From Alnus glutinosa (lineage: Eukaryota > Streptophyta > Magnoliopsida > Fagales > Betulaceae), in NCBI RefSeq assembly GCF_958979055.1, contig NC_084886.1:50799654-50863653 (forward strand): DNA of 64,000 bases, written 5' to 3'. Position 1 is the first letter of the stretch; each line of letters begins with the position of its first letter. The position numbers and the translations under genes were made by a program. Below, piece by piece: positions 10,894-24,200 of the stretch. Under the pieces are notes generated by a model. That model saw only the letters and a program-made list of their open reading frames with translations, was not told the origin of the DNA and did no database searches.

Positions 10894-13716
10894 TCTCACC
10901 CACCAACCCCACAAACCCAGAAACACCCGCTAGAGATAAACCAAAATCAGACTCAAAATACCCCAAAAAGAGGGAAATGGTAATCACTGGCTCCTCTTCA
11001 CTCGGTTTACCTTCTCTTCAAGAAAATTAAGGAAATTTAGAGGAAGAAGAAGGGAAAGCTAGAGAACGCGAAGATTGGGAAGGAGATGGATGGGATGGAA
11101 TGGGCGGATGGATTCCGAGGAACCAAAACAACCCCCAATCTCTCTTCCTCACAAAGAAGAGGTTTTTTTTTTTGGATGAGTCACAAAGAGAAGGTTCTTT
11201 TCTTTCTTTGTTGGCCTTTTTATTGTTATTATTATTACTTTATTTTTTTATTAATTTTTTTTTTTTATTAATGTAAAAATTTTGGTTTTAGTTTTTTTTT
11301 TTTTTTCCTCTCCTCAGTGAGTTAGAAATTTGAGGGAAGTTGGATATATATAATCCCATGGTTGCTAATAAATTCTTGAATTATTTTTTTTTGTATGTTT
11401 TGAAATCACTATTTTTTTTCCCTGTAATTTTGTTTTTAAAAAATTGTCTCTATGGTCAATTAATTGCCTAAAAAGAATGATATTTATTTTATAGCAGAAA
11501 AAGGAGGAATTAAGTCCCAATTAGGTAAACTATATTCTCAAAACATATTTAAAAAATGTATTTTGATATTCATTCCAATTAAAAGTACCAAAAAAAAAAA
11601 TGTTAGCTTGGTCGTGGTTGTGGTAAATAGACAATGACCACATACCAACTTCTAAATTCGTTCGTTATTTAGTGCTCCAACACATTTATGAATTGTGTTT
11701 GTGAAATTTAGCATATAATATTCAAAAAAAATCCTTATTTAATTTTTGAATTTCTGATTCCTTATTTAATTTTTACACTGACTTGGGCAATAATATATAT
11801 ATATATTTTTTCCTGGTAGGCAGCTTGAAAACCATAGGGTATTATTAGGGTCTATGATCGATCATCTATATTTGTCTTTGCCCGTTAACAGGAGTATAAG
11901 AAAAGATTTATCAAAAAAAAAAGAAAAAGAAAGAAGCTAAAGAAGAAAAAAAAAACAAAAGAGAATATAAGAAAGAAAATGGTTACAGATGGCAATAATT
12001 ATGGAGGGTATATCTGATATATAGCACAACCAGTCAACCAGAGCAATGAATGATGCCAGATGGCTTTCTTCATTGTAGATGTATTGCCCGGATTAAATAA
12101 CAATTTTTATATCCACCCTTTTCTCTTCACAAATAAAACTTTCATGATTATATTTTCTAAGATTTATTTATTTAAGGATAGAAACTTGTTCATGTAACAT
12201 TGTTTTTATACTATCTTTTTATTGGCTATGCATGGAACATGCAAGTACAATTGCAAATGGCACAAATGATGAAAGTTCTTTGGGTCTATTTACAACTTTT
12301 TCTATGGCACATTTGGCCTGAATTGGACAGCTATTGTGAGAGAATTCATATGGGATTTAACTGTTCGGATAGGTGACCGGAGTTTAAAATTTATTTGGAC
12401 AGCTGAGCCCCACATAAACTCTTTCACATTACACGTTCAAATTGAACTAATAGTTGTGAATCCCTATCCAGCTTGGCTTAGCATGCATGCAATTTCAGAT
12501 TGCAATGATAAGATTAAGGTCTAACTTAAAAAAGGCATAATTAAGCTGACGTTTGTCCTTAAAGCGTGTGATTTTTATATGCATTTTTTTAAATTATATG
12601 CTTATTTAATTCTATTAAAAAAAGTATGTAAGAATAAGAAATTAGATTGAATTAATTTCTTTAAACTTAATTTAGAAGAAAACTTCGTCCCCAAAAAAAA
12701 AAGCCATAAAAAATAAGGCCATCACCCTCATGATTCTCACTAGGAAGAAATCACAACTAGTCCTCATTGTGCATTGCCCTTTGATTGAAAATGAAGTTAA
12801 AGGAGAGCTCTATTTCGAGAGGTGAGAGTTCAAATCTAAATTCTTTGCTTTCACTAAACTCACTACACTTGAAAACTTCACTAACCTGCCACGTAGATAA
12901 TTGATAAAGGATGAGGGAAATTAAATCAACTCATAAAGGAAAGGACAAATAATTTCTTTCAAACTGATTTGAAAGAAGAATATAAAACTACCACTTGTTT
13001 TTATGAACATGGGAAAAACACGTTTTTTTTTTTTTTTTAATAATTCTATTAAAAAATTATATATTTTTCACGGATTTTTGTCCGGAAAGGAAATAAAACA
13101 CAATTTGAGTGTCCAGTAGTCGTCACTATGGCGATGCATGAATAATTGCTCTATGGAACCTTAACTTTTAATCCACGATTTAGGTGTAAAATAATTTATT
13201 AGTATGCCAACATTCAGTCCAATCCACAATTTGTGAATTTTGTTTTTAATATAAATAATCAAAAATTCATTAAAAGGCGGAAATTCGCAACCCAATTACA
13301 CACAAATAAAAAATTAAAAAAAAAAAAAATACAAAAGATGCACTTAATCAGAAAAAGAAAAAAGACAAAGGAAAATAAAAAAGTAAATAAATTCCGTAGA
13401 TATGTTGTAATATTCTGTATGCATAAGCCAACGTTTTCAGCTATCAAATAGGCCAAGCAACTGCACAATGATACATCTGCAATTTCTGTTCATACTTCAG
13501 AAACCCTCAAAAAATCAGGGAAAAGAGGAAGTTTCTGTTTACATTGATGGGAGGTAAATTATATATTTATCAGATTCCCCCACTATTAGATCAAGCACTG
13601 CAGGCCATTGGAGCATTGTGCTATGTAGAACAATTGCAAATTATATACTTAACTAAATAAATGTATAACTTAATTATGTACAAAGGATGAGAGTACAAAA
13701 TAAATTTCACCAGAGG
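10894..13716. other. Intergenic region between SINAT and CLPX
   Basis: On the minus strand this holds the 5' untranslated and promoter region of SINAT (from 10894 upward) and the 3' end of CLPX (below 13717). It is AT-rich with many homopolymer runs (11230-11310, 11580-11600, 13022-13040). No coding exon, RNA gene or clear terminal repeat was seen. Confidence 0.5.
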
Positions 13717-16700
13717 TTACATGCTGGCAACAATACGAGGTTCTATTTCCGCCTCAGGTTCTCCCTCGGCCCGCTCCACAGTGGTCTGTAACACCAGTTC
13801 AAATCATTAGACACTCAAAAGTCAATGCATAATGTCATGTCTTAAGGCTAAGATGCATCCTGCTCTGAAGTTACACACCTCTAAATCCTTCACTTTTTGT
13901 TGTGAAAGATAACGATCCAATGCACCCTTGCTATAGAGGATCTTAGCTCCGCGTCCACGTCCCTCGGATCCAACAGCCTCTTCATCAACTACTACTGCAT
14001 CTATTATATCATCACCTGTTCTAACATCTGGAATCTGCAAAAGATTCGATAACTAAAAGGCGCATCGTAGTCTGAAAGTGATAATTCCAAATGTTTTATG
14101 GAGCAATATGATGCATAGTGATAAAAGTAAGAAAAACTCCGAGAAATTTTACGTACCTCATACATAGCATCCATTAGTATGTTCTCCAATAATGACCGTA
14201 AGCCCCGCGCCCCGGTGTTCTTAGATATCGCTTTTCTAGCAATTAATCTCAAGGCATTTTTCGTTAAATGCAGCTTGACCTGAGAAGAGTATAATTCAAA
14301 TCAATATAGCACTATATATCATAACATCTGCAGACCATGTAAACCTCTAACATTTGTGGAAACAGAGTGAGCAATAGATTCTGCAAGCCTAACATGCACA
14401 AGCAAGATAGTATTGAACGTGCAAGAAATCAACATTTTATTAGTTTGAAACGATCCATAAGAATAAAAACTTACACCATTCATTTGGAACATCTTTTTGT
14501 ATTGTTTCCCTAGGGCATTTTTTGGCTCTGTAAGGACCTACAAAACGTTATTGCCAGAAGTTGAATTAATAATGTCGATATTTGTGCTGAATAAAAAGCC
14601 TTGAAAAGAATAGAATGCTGGCATTTGTCAGAAGTACATTTAAAAAGGACCAATGACATGAAACAAATAATTTCCCACCACATACACCCAATAAAAACAA
14701 CAAGAAGAAATATTAAAAAAAATATGGCCAAATGCGTCAAAACTTAGTTCATGAAGACGCCTATAAAATAATTGTTAGCTCAGTGATTTTGTCAAGCTCT
14801 CTCTCGTCAATATCTCTACGTGATCCATAATCCTCTTTATAATACCATGAAAGACATAGAGGCACAAAAATAAGAATAGTTGTGTAAAAGCCATTGTCAT
14901 ACACAAAATTCCTTTCAGAAAAAGACAAACAAGATACAACGTATCACCTGCACAAGTTGGTTTTCAGTTAGAGCCGACAAACTGACAAGAATGGGAAACC
15001 GTCCAACAAATTCAGGTATTAAACCATACGAAATGAGGTCACTACTTTCAACCTGCCAACAAGAACACTTGCATTAGAATGCAAAAATCCAAAACTACTG
15101 CAAAACATTAGTTATGTGAACTAGCGTTTCTTGTTTAAGAAAAATTTTAATTAACAAAAAGAAGGCCATAAGCTGTTACTTGTTAATTGAAGTCGGGTGT
15201 GCACTTACAGTCTCCAATAAAGATGATGCAACAGCAGCATCTGTAACACCACCAGCCCTCATGTTGGCACGTACAGGAGCACCGAACCCAATAGAAGAAT
15301 CTTGGCGCCTGGAATGGAAGAAAAACACTTCCAAGTCTTTTTTTTTTTAAAGAAAAAAAGGAAGTTACACAACTAATACCCCACAAATTTATCTCTATAT
15401 TGACCAACCTTTCTGAGATTGTTTTCTCCAAGTCAATAAAGGCACCTCCACAGATGAAAAGAATGTCCTTTGTGTCGATCTGTGAAGATACGATAACAGC
15501 AAATATAATTAAAAATTGATTTTGTTTTCCTGATCTGCGAAAAGAATACTAGTGCATGTACCTGTATGTTTTCACCTCTAGGGTGCTTTCGAGCTCCCTT
15601 CTCAGGAACATTGACAACCTAGAACAGATGGAAGCCCATAGATCAGACTGTAAAGAAGTAAATATCCACACTACTAAATAAAAGTTTAGATAATTCTTGT
15701 AGTTAGTGTGTTCATCCATGACCAAGGGTTATAATATTCTATAAAGGGTTCTGAGGCTGCCTCAACAGTAACACATCATCTCCATCATGTCCAACCGGTA
15801 ACTTACGAGGGACCAATAATTGACTTTCATCGCCAATTTACATAAAAAAGTGTGCTTACTGTTCCTTCCAGCATCTTTAGTAATGCCTGCTGAACACCCT
15901 CCCCAGATACATCTCTACTAATGTTAAGGCTCTCAGCCTGCAACGTAGAAAAAAGGGACAAAAACAAGTTATTTTCAAAAATAAAAAGAGGAGAGAGAAT
16001 TGAGTTAAAAAAGAAAAGAAAGGGGAACCTTTTTGGTAATTTTGTCAACTTCATCTATGTAAACAATTCCCTGCTGGGCAGCTGCCACATTATAGTCAGC
16101 AGCCTGAAATATAAATGCACAAGTAAAAAACCTAAAATCACTAATCCACCATATGCATAGAAGTGCATATTAAGGGAAACAAAAGCTCATGCTTATATTT
16201 AAGGGAAACAAAAGACATTTCTTACATACTTCTAATTGATGAAATTGATATGACGTGTAAAATTCCTCAGATTAATACTATAAGTCAGAAAAACACCTCT
16301 ATTAATGAATAAGTTTCTATTGCAGCACCCATATTTTTCCTCTCTTAACATAAGAGCATAGAGTTCAGCAGCAATGTCCGACCCGCAAGAGAGAGAAAAA
16401 GAGAGGCAGAAGTGATTGTCGAAGATGACATAGTCAGAATATTGGTTCGCTTAATACAAGGACATTATAACGACTGAGTAGAAGGTGAGGTACAAAATGA
16501 AGGCTGGAAAATTTGAATAAGGCAGAAAATGAAACATATATATTGGTAAGAACTGAGATAAAACTCAGCATATTTTAACAATACACTTGGAGTTTACAGT
16601 CTAAGATATTGATTCAAGATTTGTATTTCCATTACCAAACAGTTTAACACGTCCAATGCAGAAAGCACTATACAAGGTAATAAGTCATACAAGTGAATAA

Positions 16701-19390
16701 GGCATGACAACCACCCTGTACAAACTAATGACCCGTGGTCAAGCAGTAACCAGTTTTAAAGTATGGATGTATCTCAGTTGCAAACCAAATATTTCAATGC
16801 CTGGTTGCCCTGACATGATTGCCTACAGAAAACTGCTAAAACTGTACTTTTCTCTGACTATAAACCTCTGCCTCTGCCATAAAAACGAAACTCAATTTCC
16901 ACTCACATTGAAATCTAAAACCAAAAGGCAATACAATCTTAGAAGTTCAGCTTGAAAATATCATCCACTACAAGATGAATGAGAAAAAGAGGGTAGCAAA
17001 GATCAGTCATATAATAAAGATGGTAAGTAGAAAAAAGCAATTCAAGAATAACATGCACATATGCCACTGAAGGGAAGTTGTGAGTGTTCAGAATATATTA
17101 GCGCTTCACAAAATTTATGATGCATATAAATAGAGTAGGCTTGTCAGAATTACCATCAGGAGTTTGTATAATATGGACTCCACATCTTCCCCGACATATC
17201 CTGCCTGCAAATAACAATATGAGATCATGGCCACACCAAAATCAAGACCCATTGCTATTTCTACTCAACTATGTATAACAGACAGCAACTAAACTTCATA
17301 CCAAGAAAGCAAATCACTACCCATTAACTAAAAATTAACACATGTATGCATAAATTTGCTACAAACTAAATCTGTGACTGGTGTATCACCCTTCACGGCT
17401 TGGGTTGATGCTGTGTTGTAGCTAAGCTAGGCACCTGGGAAAAAAAGAAGAGAAGGGTAGCTAGTTGGTCTTTTTACACCAGTTGCAACCCTCTAATGGC
17501 ATTCTGACCATTTTAATAAGGTCCGGGATGTCTTCCAACCGTAAAGTGGCCCAACCATCACGCGCAAATCACATGAATAGATTTCCTAAACCAGGTAATA
17601 GTTTGGGTTGGAAAAGATGTTGGGGGGTTGCAACAATTCTCTCAAATCAGGAGGTCAATCACCTAAATTGAAGCATTGGTGGGGAACATCACAAACCATG
17701 TGATAATTTGGATTGGAATAAATGCAGTCTTCCCGAAAGCAAAATAGCATTTATGCATTTGCAAAATTCTCAACAAAGAATAAATTGAGGGGTGATGATA
17801 CCCAGTTACAAAACAACAAAGTGTCATCAACTTGCCTGAGTCAGTGTAGTTGCATCTGCAATAACAAAAGGAACATTCACAAACCGAGCCAAGGTTTTGG
17901 CAAGTAATGTCTTCCCTGTCCTTGAAATAGCATTTGAGAAGAATAAGTAGAGTAGTACCAACATGAACTAAAAAGCACTTAAATAGAAGGATTACAGTAA
18001 ATTACCTGATCCTGTTGGTCCCATTAGAAGGATATTACTTTTCTCAAGTTCTACTCTATCATCATCCACTACATCTGCTTTCTTGTTACTTGATTCTCCT
18101 GCTGGCCTAACTTTCCAAATAGTAGTAACATGTTAGATATAGTAATATGTTAGATATGGTTAATTGTAGCGACCAGCAAAGAGCACACACAAGATTGCAC
18201 ACACTAACTCTATTTGCCTTGTAATCCAAAGGTATTCATGCAGCACTCCCACAGGGGGAGATCAAGCAATCAATTTCTAAAGCTCAGTATGACGGTGAGA
18301 GTGATACCCTCTTCCATAGCAATTCAATAGTTGCAAATGTGGCATAAATCATTTAATTCATTCCAGGCATATATACACCAATTTCATGAATGCATGCGAG
18401 GATTTAACTGTTACCCATGTGGCATAGAAACCATAAGCTGATGCACATTGAAGGTAAACATGAAGAAAAAAATAAATGAAAGGATGTAGATTCAGACAAG
18501 TTATATATATTGAAGGTATAATACTAACCACTTTTGAAGGGACTCATAATATATCCTCTTATAATGATTGTAAACAGACACAGCAAGCACCTGTATACAA
18601 GCAATAAAATTAGGAGAACTGTGAAAAAGATAAGTTCTGACTATTATCCAACATCTTCATTTTGAGCACACAAACAAGAGAAAAGAAACATAAGCTTCGA
18701 ATCCAAGGTCAACAAACAACCATAAAGACACTATTACTAGCATAAACCAAGAGAGAGTGAATGCACTTCCTCTACTGGAAACCATAAAAAGCAGTACAAA
18801 ACCAACTAAGTGTAAACAAAATTCACCTTCTTGGCCCTCTCCTGACCAATTACAAACGTATCAAGCCCCATACAAATCTCCTTCGGAGTCGGAAAAGTAT
18901 TCCCCATATTGGACCCTCCCCAGCACCCATCCTTCGAATTCGACCCAATCCCACCACCGCCAGAGCCGGTGCTCGCATCGCCGCCACCGCCACCACGAAC
19001 CGCATGCAAGCTCGAATTGCCCGTCCTTATCACCATTCCGTCCCCGGACCACACCTCCCGTGGGTCCCCATCGGAGCTCAACACAGTAGTACACCTACTG
19101 CTCAACTTTTCGCTCCAATTCTTATCAAAACCACAACTTTGAGCGTTTCTTCGATTATAATCGGAGAATTGAGTACCCTTTTCGATAAACTCGCCGCGTA
19201 AAGACACGGGTTTGAAGGAAGTGAAGTGGTAGGGGGTGTTTATGTAGAGATCATCCCACTTGGTACGGTGCGTACAGTGAGAGCTGGCCATGCGACCGTC
19301 GTGCATGTAGTTGAATACGAAGTAGCGGAACTGGGAAACCGTGAACGACGCCGTCTCCTTGGAGGATTTGGATCTGAGCGCGGCAGCCAT
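13717..19390 (-). CDS. CLPX1: Mitochondrial ATP-dependent Clp protease ATP-binding subunit CLPX
   Basis: Fifteen exons: 19390-18827, 18590-18532, 18106-18006, 17915-17836, 17204-17154, 16103-16029, 15937-15860, 15618-15562, 15479-15409, 15308-15209, 15052-14948, 14537-14475, 14279-14157, 14034-13879, 13785-13717. They join in frame to 583 aa. This is the AAA+ unfoldase that feeds substrates to CLPP in the mitochondrial matrix. Visible parts: Walker A GPTGSGKT (237-244), pore loop GYVG (270-273), Walker B IVYIDE (298-303), an RKH loop (346-348) for substrate binding, and sensor 2 GARGLR (491-496). The first ~180 residues are variable with a Gly-rich linker and look like a targeting region. I see no CxxC pairs of the zinc-binding domain of bacterial ClpX. 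All introns are GT-AG except the one after exon 4, which uses GC. Length and motifs fit plant CLPX1/2. Confidence 0.93.
17205..17835 (-). other. GC-AG intron of CLPX
   Basis: Exon 4 ends ACTCAG and is followed by GCAAGT (donor GC at 17835-17834). The next exon starts after TTTGCAG at 17205. Frame and protein (TLTQ|AGYVG) are continuous only with this boundary. AG|GCAAGT is the textbook context for a GC donor recognised by the U2 spliceosome. Confidence 0.9.
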
Positions 19391-19937
19391 GGGGGTGTGA
19401 TAATTCTTTTTTTTCCCGGGACAGTGTGAAGGAAAGGAGGGAAATTTTTAGGCTGGGAAAATAAGAATCATGGGAATCATAGAGGGGTCCAAATGAGATA
19501 TTTTCAGAGGGGTTTGAGAGAATCGGAGGCCAATTGAAATGGGCTCGTCAGAATTTGGGATTATCATGTATGGTTGGAGAACGGACGAAGAACATAGAAA
19601 TTGTAAAGAAAGCAGAAAATATCTAATTACAGAAAAGAGTCGACGAGGTTTCGAGAAAATCTACTATGATAAAACGACATCGTCGGGATTAGCAAATGGG
19701 ACCCATTTCAAAAATCTTTTTTGTTTCCCTTTCTTTGGCGACTTGTATAGAAGCCAAATCTTGGACCACAATAGTGTAGCTTAAAAATCCTGTTAGATAC
19801 TTACAAAAAAAAAAAAAAAAAAAAAATCCTGTTAGGTAGAATTCTATTGAAGTGGTTTCTAAACGAATAATCAGATATTATCTTGGATTTTATTCAGAAT
19901 GACTGAATTTTCTTCTTAATTCAAAATTGTTTTTTAA

Positions 19938-20122
19938 CAAGAAAAATGCTTGACATTTCAATATATATTTTTTTCTTTAGAATTTGGTTCCAACCTGATG
20001 TGTCATAATCCTATGAGATTGTAGCACATTTTTCAAAATGATAGATCTCCTGGGATAGTGACACATCAGGTTGAAACCAAATTCTAGAAAAATGTATTTG
20101 AATGTCTAGCGTTCATCTTTTA
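19938..20122. mobile_element. Foldback MITE-like element
   Basis: The left arm TAGAATTTGGTTCCAACCTG (19977-19996) is matched by the reverse complement of the right arm around 20071-20090, one base different. The similarity continues outward (AAATGCTTGACATT against AATGTCTAGCGTT inverted) and inward (GATGTGTCA), giving arms of roughly 80 bases and almost no loop. It encodes nothing. Target-site duplications were not resolved. Confidence 0.75.
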
Positions 20123-20344
20123 ACAATTATTCAAAAGCAATTGAACATATTTTTTTTTATTTTTTTGTGCTAATACTAGAACAATTGAACTAGCATGATT
20201 GAGCAATTTCAGCTGATCCGTTGTGCTATATTTAATTATTTATTACGGGACAAAGATTTCTTTCAAACTAGGTTAAAGAAGTTTTTTCAATCTAGTCTGA
20301 AAAAATGTCATGTGTCCCTTTACATGTGAAGATCACATATTTTT

Positions 20345-20421
20345 TTTAATTGCAAGGATAAAGTTGGAAGGAATTTTATTAAAAATACATTTGCTCTTCC
20401 GACTTTGCCCTTGCAATTAAG
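20345..20421. repeat. Short inverted repeat (hairpin)
   Basis: TTAATTGCAAGGATAAAGTTGG at about 20347-20368 pairs with the complement of CCGACTTTGCCCTTGCAATTAA at about 20399-20420, with about three mismatches and a ~30-base loop. It may be the core of a second decayed foldback element spanning ~20255-20530. Confidence 0.6.
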
Positions 20422-20627
20422 TATTTTTATAGACCAAGTTGGAGAAATTTGGAAGAAAACTTTGTAATTTCTTGCTACCCTGAGATTATTACATGTCAAA
20501 ATTCTGACCAATTTCAATCATTCCCTATTACAAGAATTTTCCAACGATGCAGCATACTAATGAAAATTCAAAACATCCTGATTTTGATTGGATCCAAACT
20601 TTAATGCTAAGTCATGAAGAAAAATGC

Positions 20628-20815
20628 TTAGTGTGCTATAGTTTTTATTAAAACTCATTACCAACTGACGTGACAGGTTAAGTCACAATCAAGTTTAACT
20701 GTTTAGTGATTTACATGAAAAGTACTACGTAGACTGACATGTCAGTTTATAAGAGAGTTGCAGTAAAAGTTACAATACTTTAAGCAGCACTCAAGTCATA
20801 AAATCCTGTAGTAAC
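20628..20815. mobile_element. Degenerate foldback element
   Basis: Arms centred on AACTGACGTGACAG (left) and CTGACATGTCAGTT (right, inverted) extend outward with scattered matches to ATGCTTAGTGTGC and its degenerate complement near 20790-20810. The design resembles other small non-autonomous plant elements, but the arms are well diverged. Confidence 0.45.
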
Positions 20816-21222
20816 AAGAGAAATGAAATTAAGAGAAAAATAAAATAAAAAGATAAGATCATTAAAATTGATGAAAAGTGAGGGTAAGGTGAGGAAGAAA
20901 ATATGCAAATACCATCTAGAGGCTGCTCTAAGCTCAAACATCCATATGGCATTCATAATAATCCCATTAGCTCATTGACAAAATGTAGTTCTTTACAAGA
21001 GTAAAGCATGGATTGTTAACATGAAAACCCAGTACAATAAACAAAAAACTTGCTCTGTACAGTCCAGGGTTTTGAGGTAGGAAAACATCACTGATGGTCA
21101 CTAACCATTCTCAACACAAATGTCTCTTAAGATGTGCAACATCACTGAACAGCAACTACTTTCTCTAACAGTTAAGTCCTTTTTCCTTTTCTAACGGGAG
21201 CCATCAATTAAAATGGCTGCTC

Positions 21223-24200
21223 CTAAGCTTTCTTGTCTTCATTTGAAGAACTGCAAGGTCACTGACAACTATCAGAAGCTAAGAAAAAGACATGGATACA
21301 TTAAACAATGAGGATAGTGAATAATATACATGATAAAATAGTTGGCATCACAACAAACATTTATCCATTTTTAAATCTAAAATTCTATTAGTCCTATGAT
21401 AACATTATCTTAACATCCTTAAAAACACAAATACCATTCCTAATCTACCACGCTCACACCCCAAAAAAGTCAATGAGTAATGCTACTCTTCTTAAAAACA
21501 CACCATGTCAGCCGGTTTAAAATGAGTGATAAATGGACGTGAATAGTAGCATTAATCATAGTCAATACAGAGCTCATTAAAAACTGAAAATGGACCAAAT
21601 GTGAGTAGTGTTCTTGTGAGCCCTATTCAAAATCTACCTTGCTCACTTAACTACACACTTTCTGATCTCTTTTTTGTTTCTCTTATTGAAGTCACTCCTA
21701 GAATTTTGGGCTGGAGCCTGTCTTTTAATGAGAGTAGTGTTCATGAGGGAACTGTTGCAAGATGTCCTTGCCGAGTCTCTAATTCGTTAGTCTTACTAAG
21801 AAGAACCCAATTTTTTCCTTTTAAATTTAAGATCATCTGTTGGAGTTTCATGAGGTAGTCAAATTATCCTTTTAAATTTAAGATCGTCTATTGGAGTTTC
21901 ATGAGGCAGTCAAATTATCCTTCTAAATTTAAACCCATTGAAACGTTAAAGCAGCACTGAAGCATGTGTGCTTGTTATTGGGAAACTTCAACTTTGGCCC
22001 CTCCAAATTCCCAACAAAAGAAGAAAACCCTGTGCTCGCCTCCAGCTTCATCAATCATCAAGAAGAATGTACTTAGAGCACTCTCAGCAGCTTCTTTAAA
22101 GCCTGCTCATTTCCCTAAATGTGGAAAAAAATCTCAAAAAAGTTACAAAAAACCACATGCAGCAGATACCCTATACCTTCCCTAAACATTGAGTATGTTA
22201 TAGTGCTACCCAATACATTGGGTGGGTAGCACCTTAGCTTCTCTATTCATTATTTTAACACAAAATATTTTTCTGCTCTCTCTCCTCTCTTTGCCTTTCA
22301 TTGGGAATTGTGTTGGGATTTTGTAAAAAAAGTGAGGGTAGATAGTGAACTTGTATTTTGTAAAGAAGTAATATTTTAATGGTATATGAAAATATAAGGA
22401 AAGCTATTGTAGAGTGTATTTGAATAGGGAAGCAAAGAATAATTTTATTTCTTAAATTTAGGAAAAATCAAAGGAAAGCTGTTGAGAGTGCTCTTAGCAG
22501 TTGATTAGGATTCCTCTACATCTGCCTAAAAGAACTAAAAATACTTAACTATGGATTAGCCTGATCCCTATGATTGTATGACATGGTTATTCCATGATTG
22601 TTTTGGATGAACATGTGGCCATAATCAGCTCAAGGAGAAAGTACTTGAATGATATTATCTTGTCACATCTTTCATGTTTCTTGGAAGCAGAACCAGTACT
22701 GTTGCCCTCAATTGTACTCAGTTGAGGTCAATTGGATCTTGTAGATAATACTCTAATTGCCTTTCTTCTTCTTTCCACCTGATTGTTGTCATATATTGGC
22801 TGAATGCTAAGAATAAGAGATATACTTCACCCTTACTATAGGACTGAAAAAATTAAGTTTATATTAAGATTTTTTCTTCTAGAATTTCTTGGAGGGATGA
22901 AACAGAAAAGGCAGGGGTAAATCTCATTATACATTTGCTTCAGTTCATAAGAATCCTTTAAGTGGCTCATCTCAATCATATTTCACAAATAGAAAATGCT
23001 ACTTTTAATGCATTAAGGACGATATCCATAATGACCAAATAAATGCTTGTACATATGGCAATCAACATAGCCATGGTAGTCAGCTTGTAGCTTGCTATCA
23101 TATCTTACAGCTGCTAATTAAGAAATCTACCAATTTTATTAACATCCAATAATTCATGGCCCTCTAAAAGTAGATGTGTTAGCAGAAGGTAATGAGGTCA
23201 AGAGGACTTACACAATTTTTGACGTCAGGTTTTTAGCTTCACTAACAGCAACACAAACAGCATATACTGCCATTTTCTTTACCTATGAACAAAGAAATCT
23301 CTGGAGTGTCAGAAAAGTCTGAAAGACACAGCAAGCGGTAGCCTCGTATGCATGGCACTAAAAAGGCAGCGCCACTTTCTTTTACAGATTCGAAAAGGAA
23401 AATGTTACATAAGCTTGAAAAATAGGAGGATGCGCCAATCAGAAAAAGTCATGTATTGCTAAACCCGTTGGTAACCATTTGAAAAAACAGACATTATTTC
23501 ATTGGATGAAGGTTCATAATCTTCTTTGACTCTAAAGCTAAGCATATGAAAAAAGAAATTCATACAATCACATAGCCATGACATCTACCTCTACACTCTA
23601 AATTATTGAGAGAAGCACATTACGAGTAATGCAAAAGCCATGTAATGAGTTGCCACAAGAATGATTGAAATGACATGTACCTCCAATTTATCTTCCTTAG
23701 ATCTATGGTCTTTTGGTAGCAGACGAAACTCCTCTGTCAACCGAATGCATTCTTGAACATTCTCAGGGGAAACAAAGTCGAGGGCCACTTTGATGCATGA
23801 CTGGAACAGATCATGAGAAAGTGTTAAACTAGATATGGCACATAATTAAGATAAAAACTAAAAATATTTGAATACTATCTGAAAAAGCTTATGAGACTTC
23901 ATGACTTCCATGTTGATACAATTTTACTTAATCTGCCACACTCAACTAATCCAGACAGACAAAATCCTTCCATCAAGGTTTCTTCTGAACTAAAATCAAG
24001 ATAATTCCTACATAACATATATTTTTTTGATAAGTATAATTCCTACATAACATATTGACACAAGTTGCCATCTTTAATTTATTTTTTGCTTTGGCAGCTT
24101 AAGAGTTTACAGGGGCACCTTACACTTTTTTTTTTTTTTTATATATATTTCTTTGATTACCTATCAAAAAAATATGCTTTCAAAGCTTATATTATAAATG

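Larger units (their letters stand above)
19391..21222. other. Intergenic region between CLPX promoter and JMJ 3' end
   Basis: This holds the CLPX 5' flank (from 19391 upward) and the 3' flank of the JmjC gene (below 21223). A 25-bp poly(A) run lies at 19805-19826, and several foldback elements (described separately) fill 19.9-20.8 kb. No coding exon was recognised. Confidence 0.6.

Noticed and set aside
13233-13468. Lys-rich and Phe-rich short frames near the CLPX 3' end
   Set aside because: Low-complexity A/T runs only; no splice partner or conserved motif.
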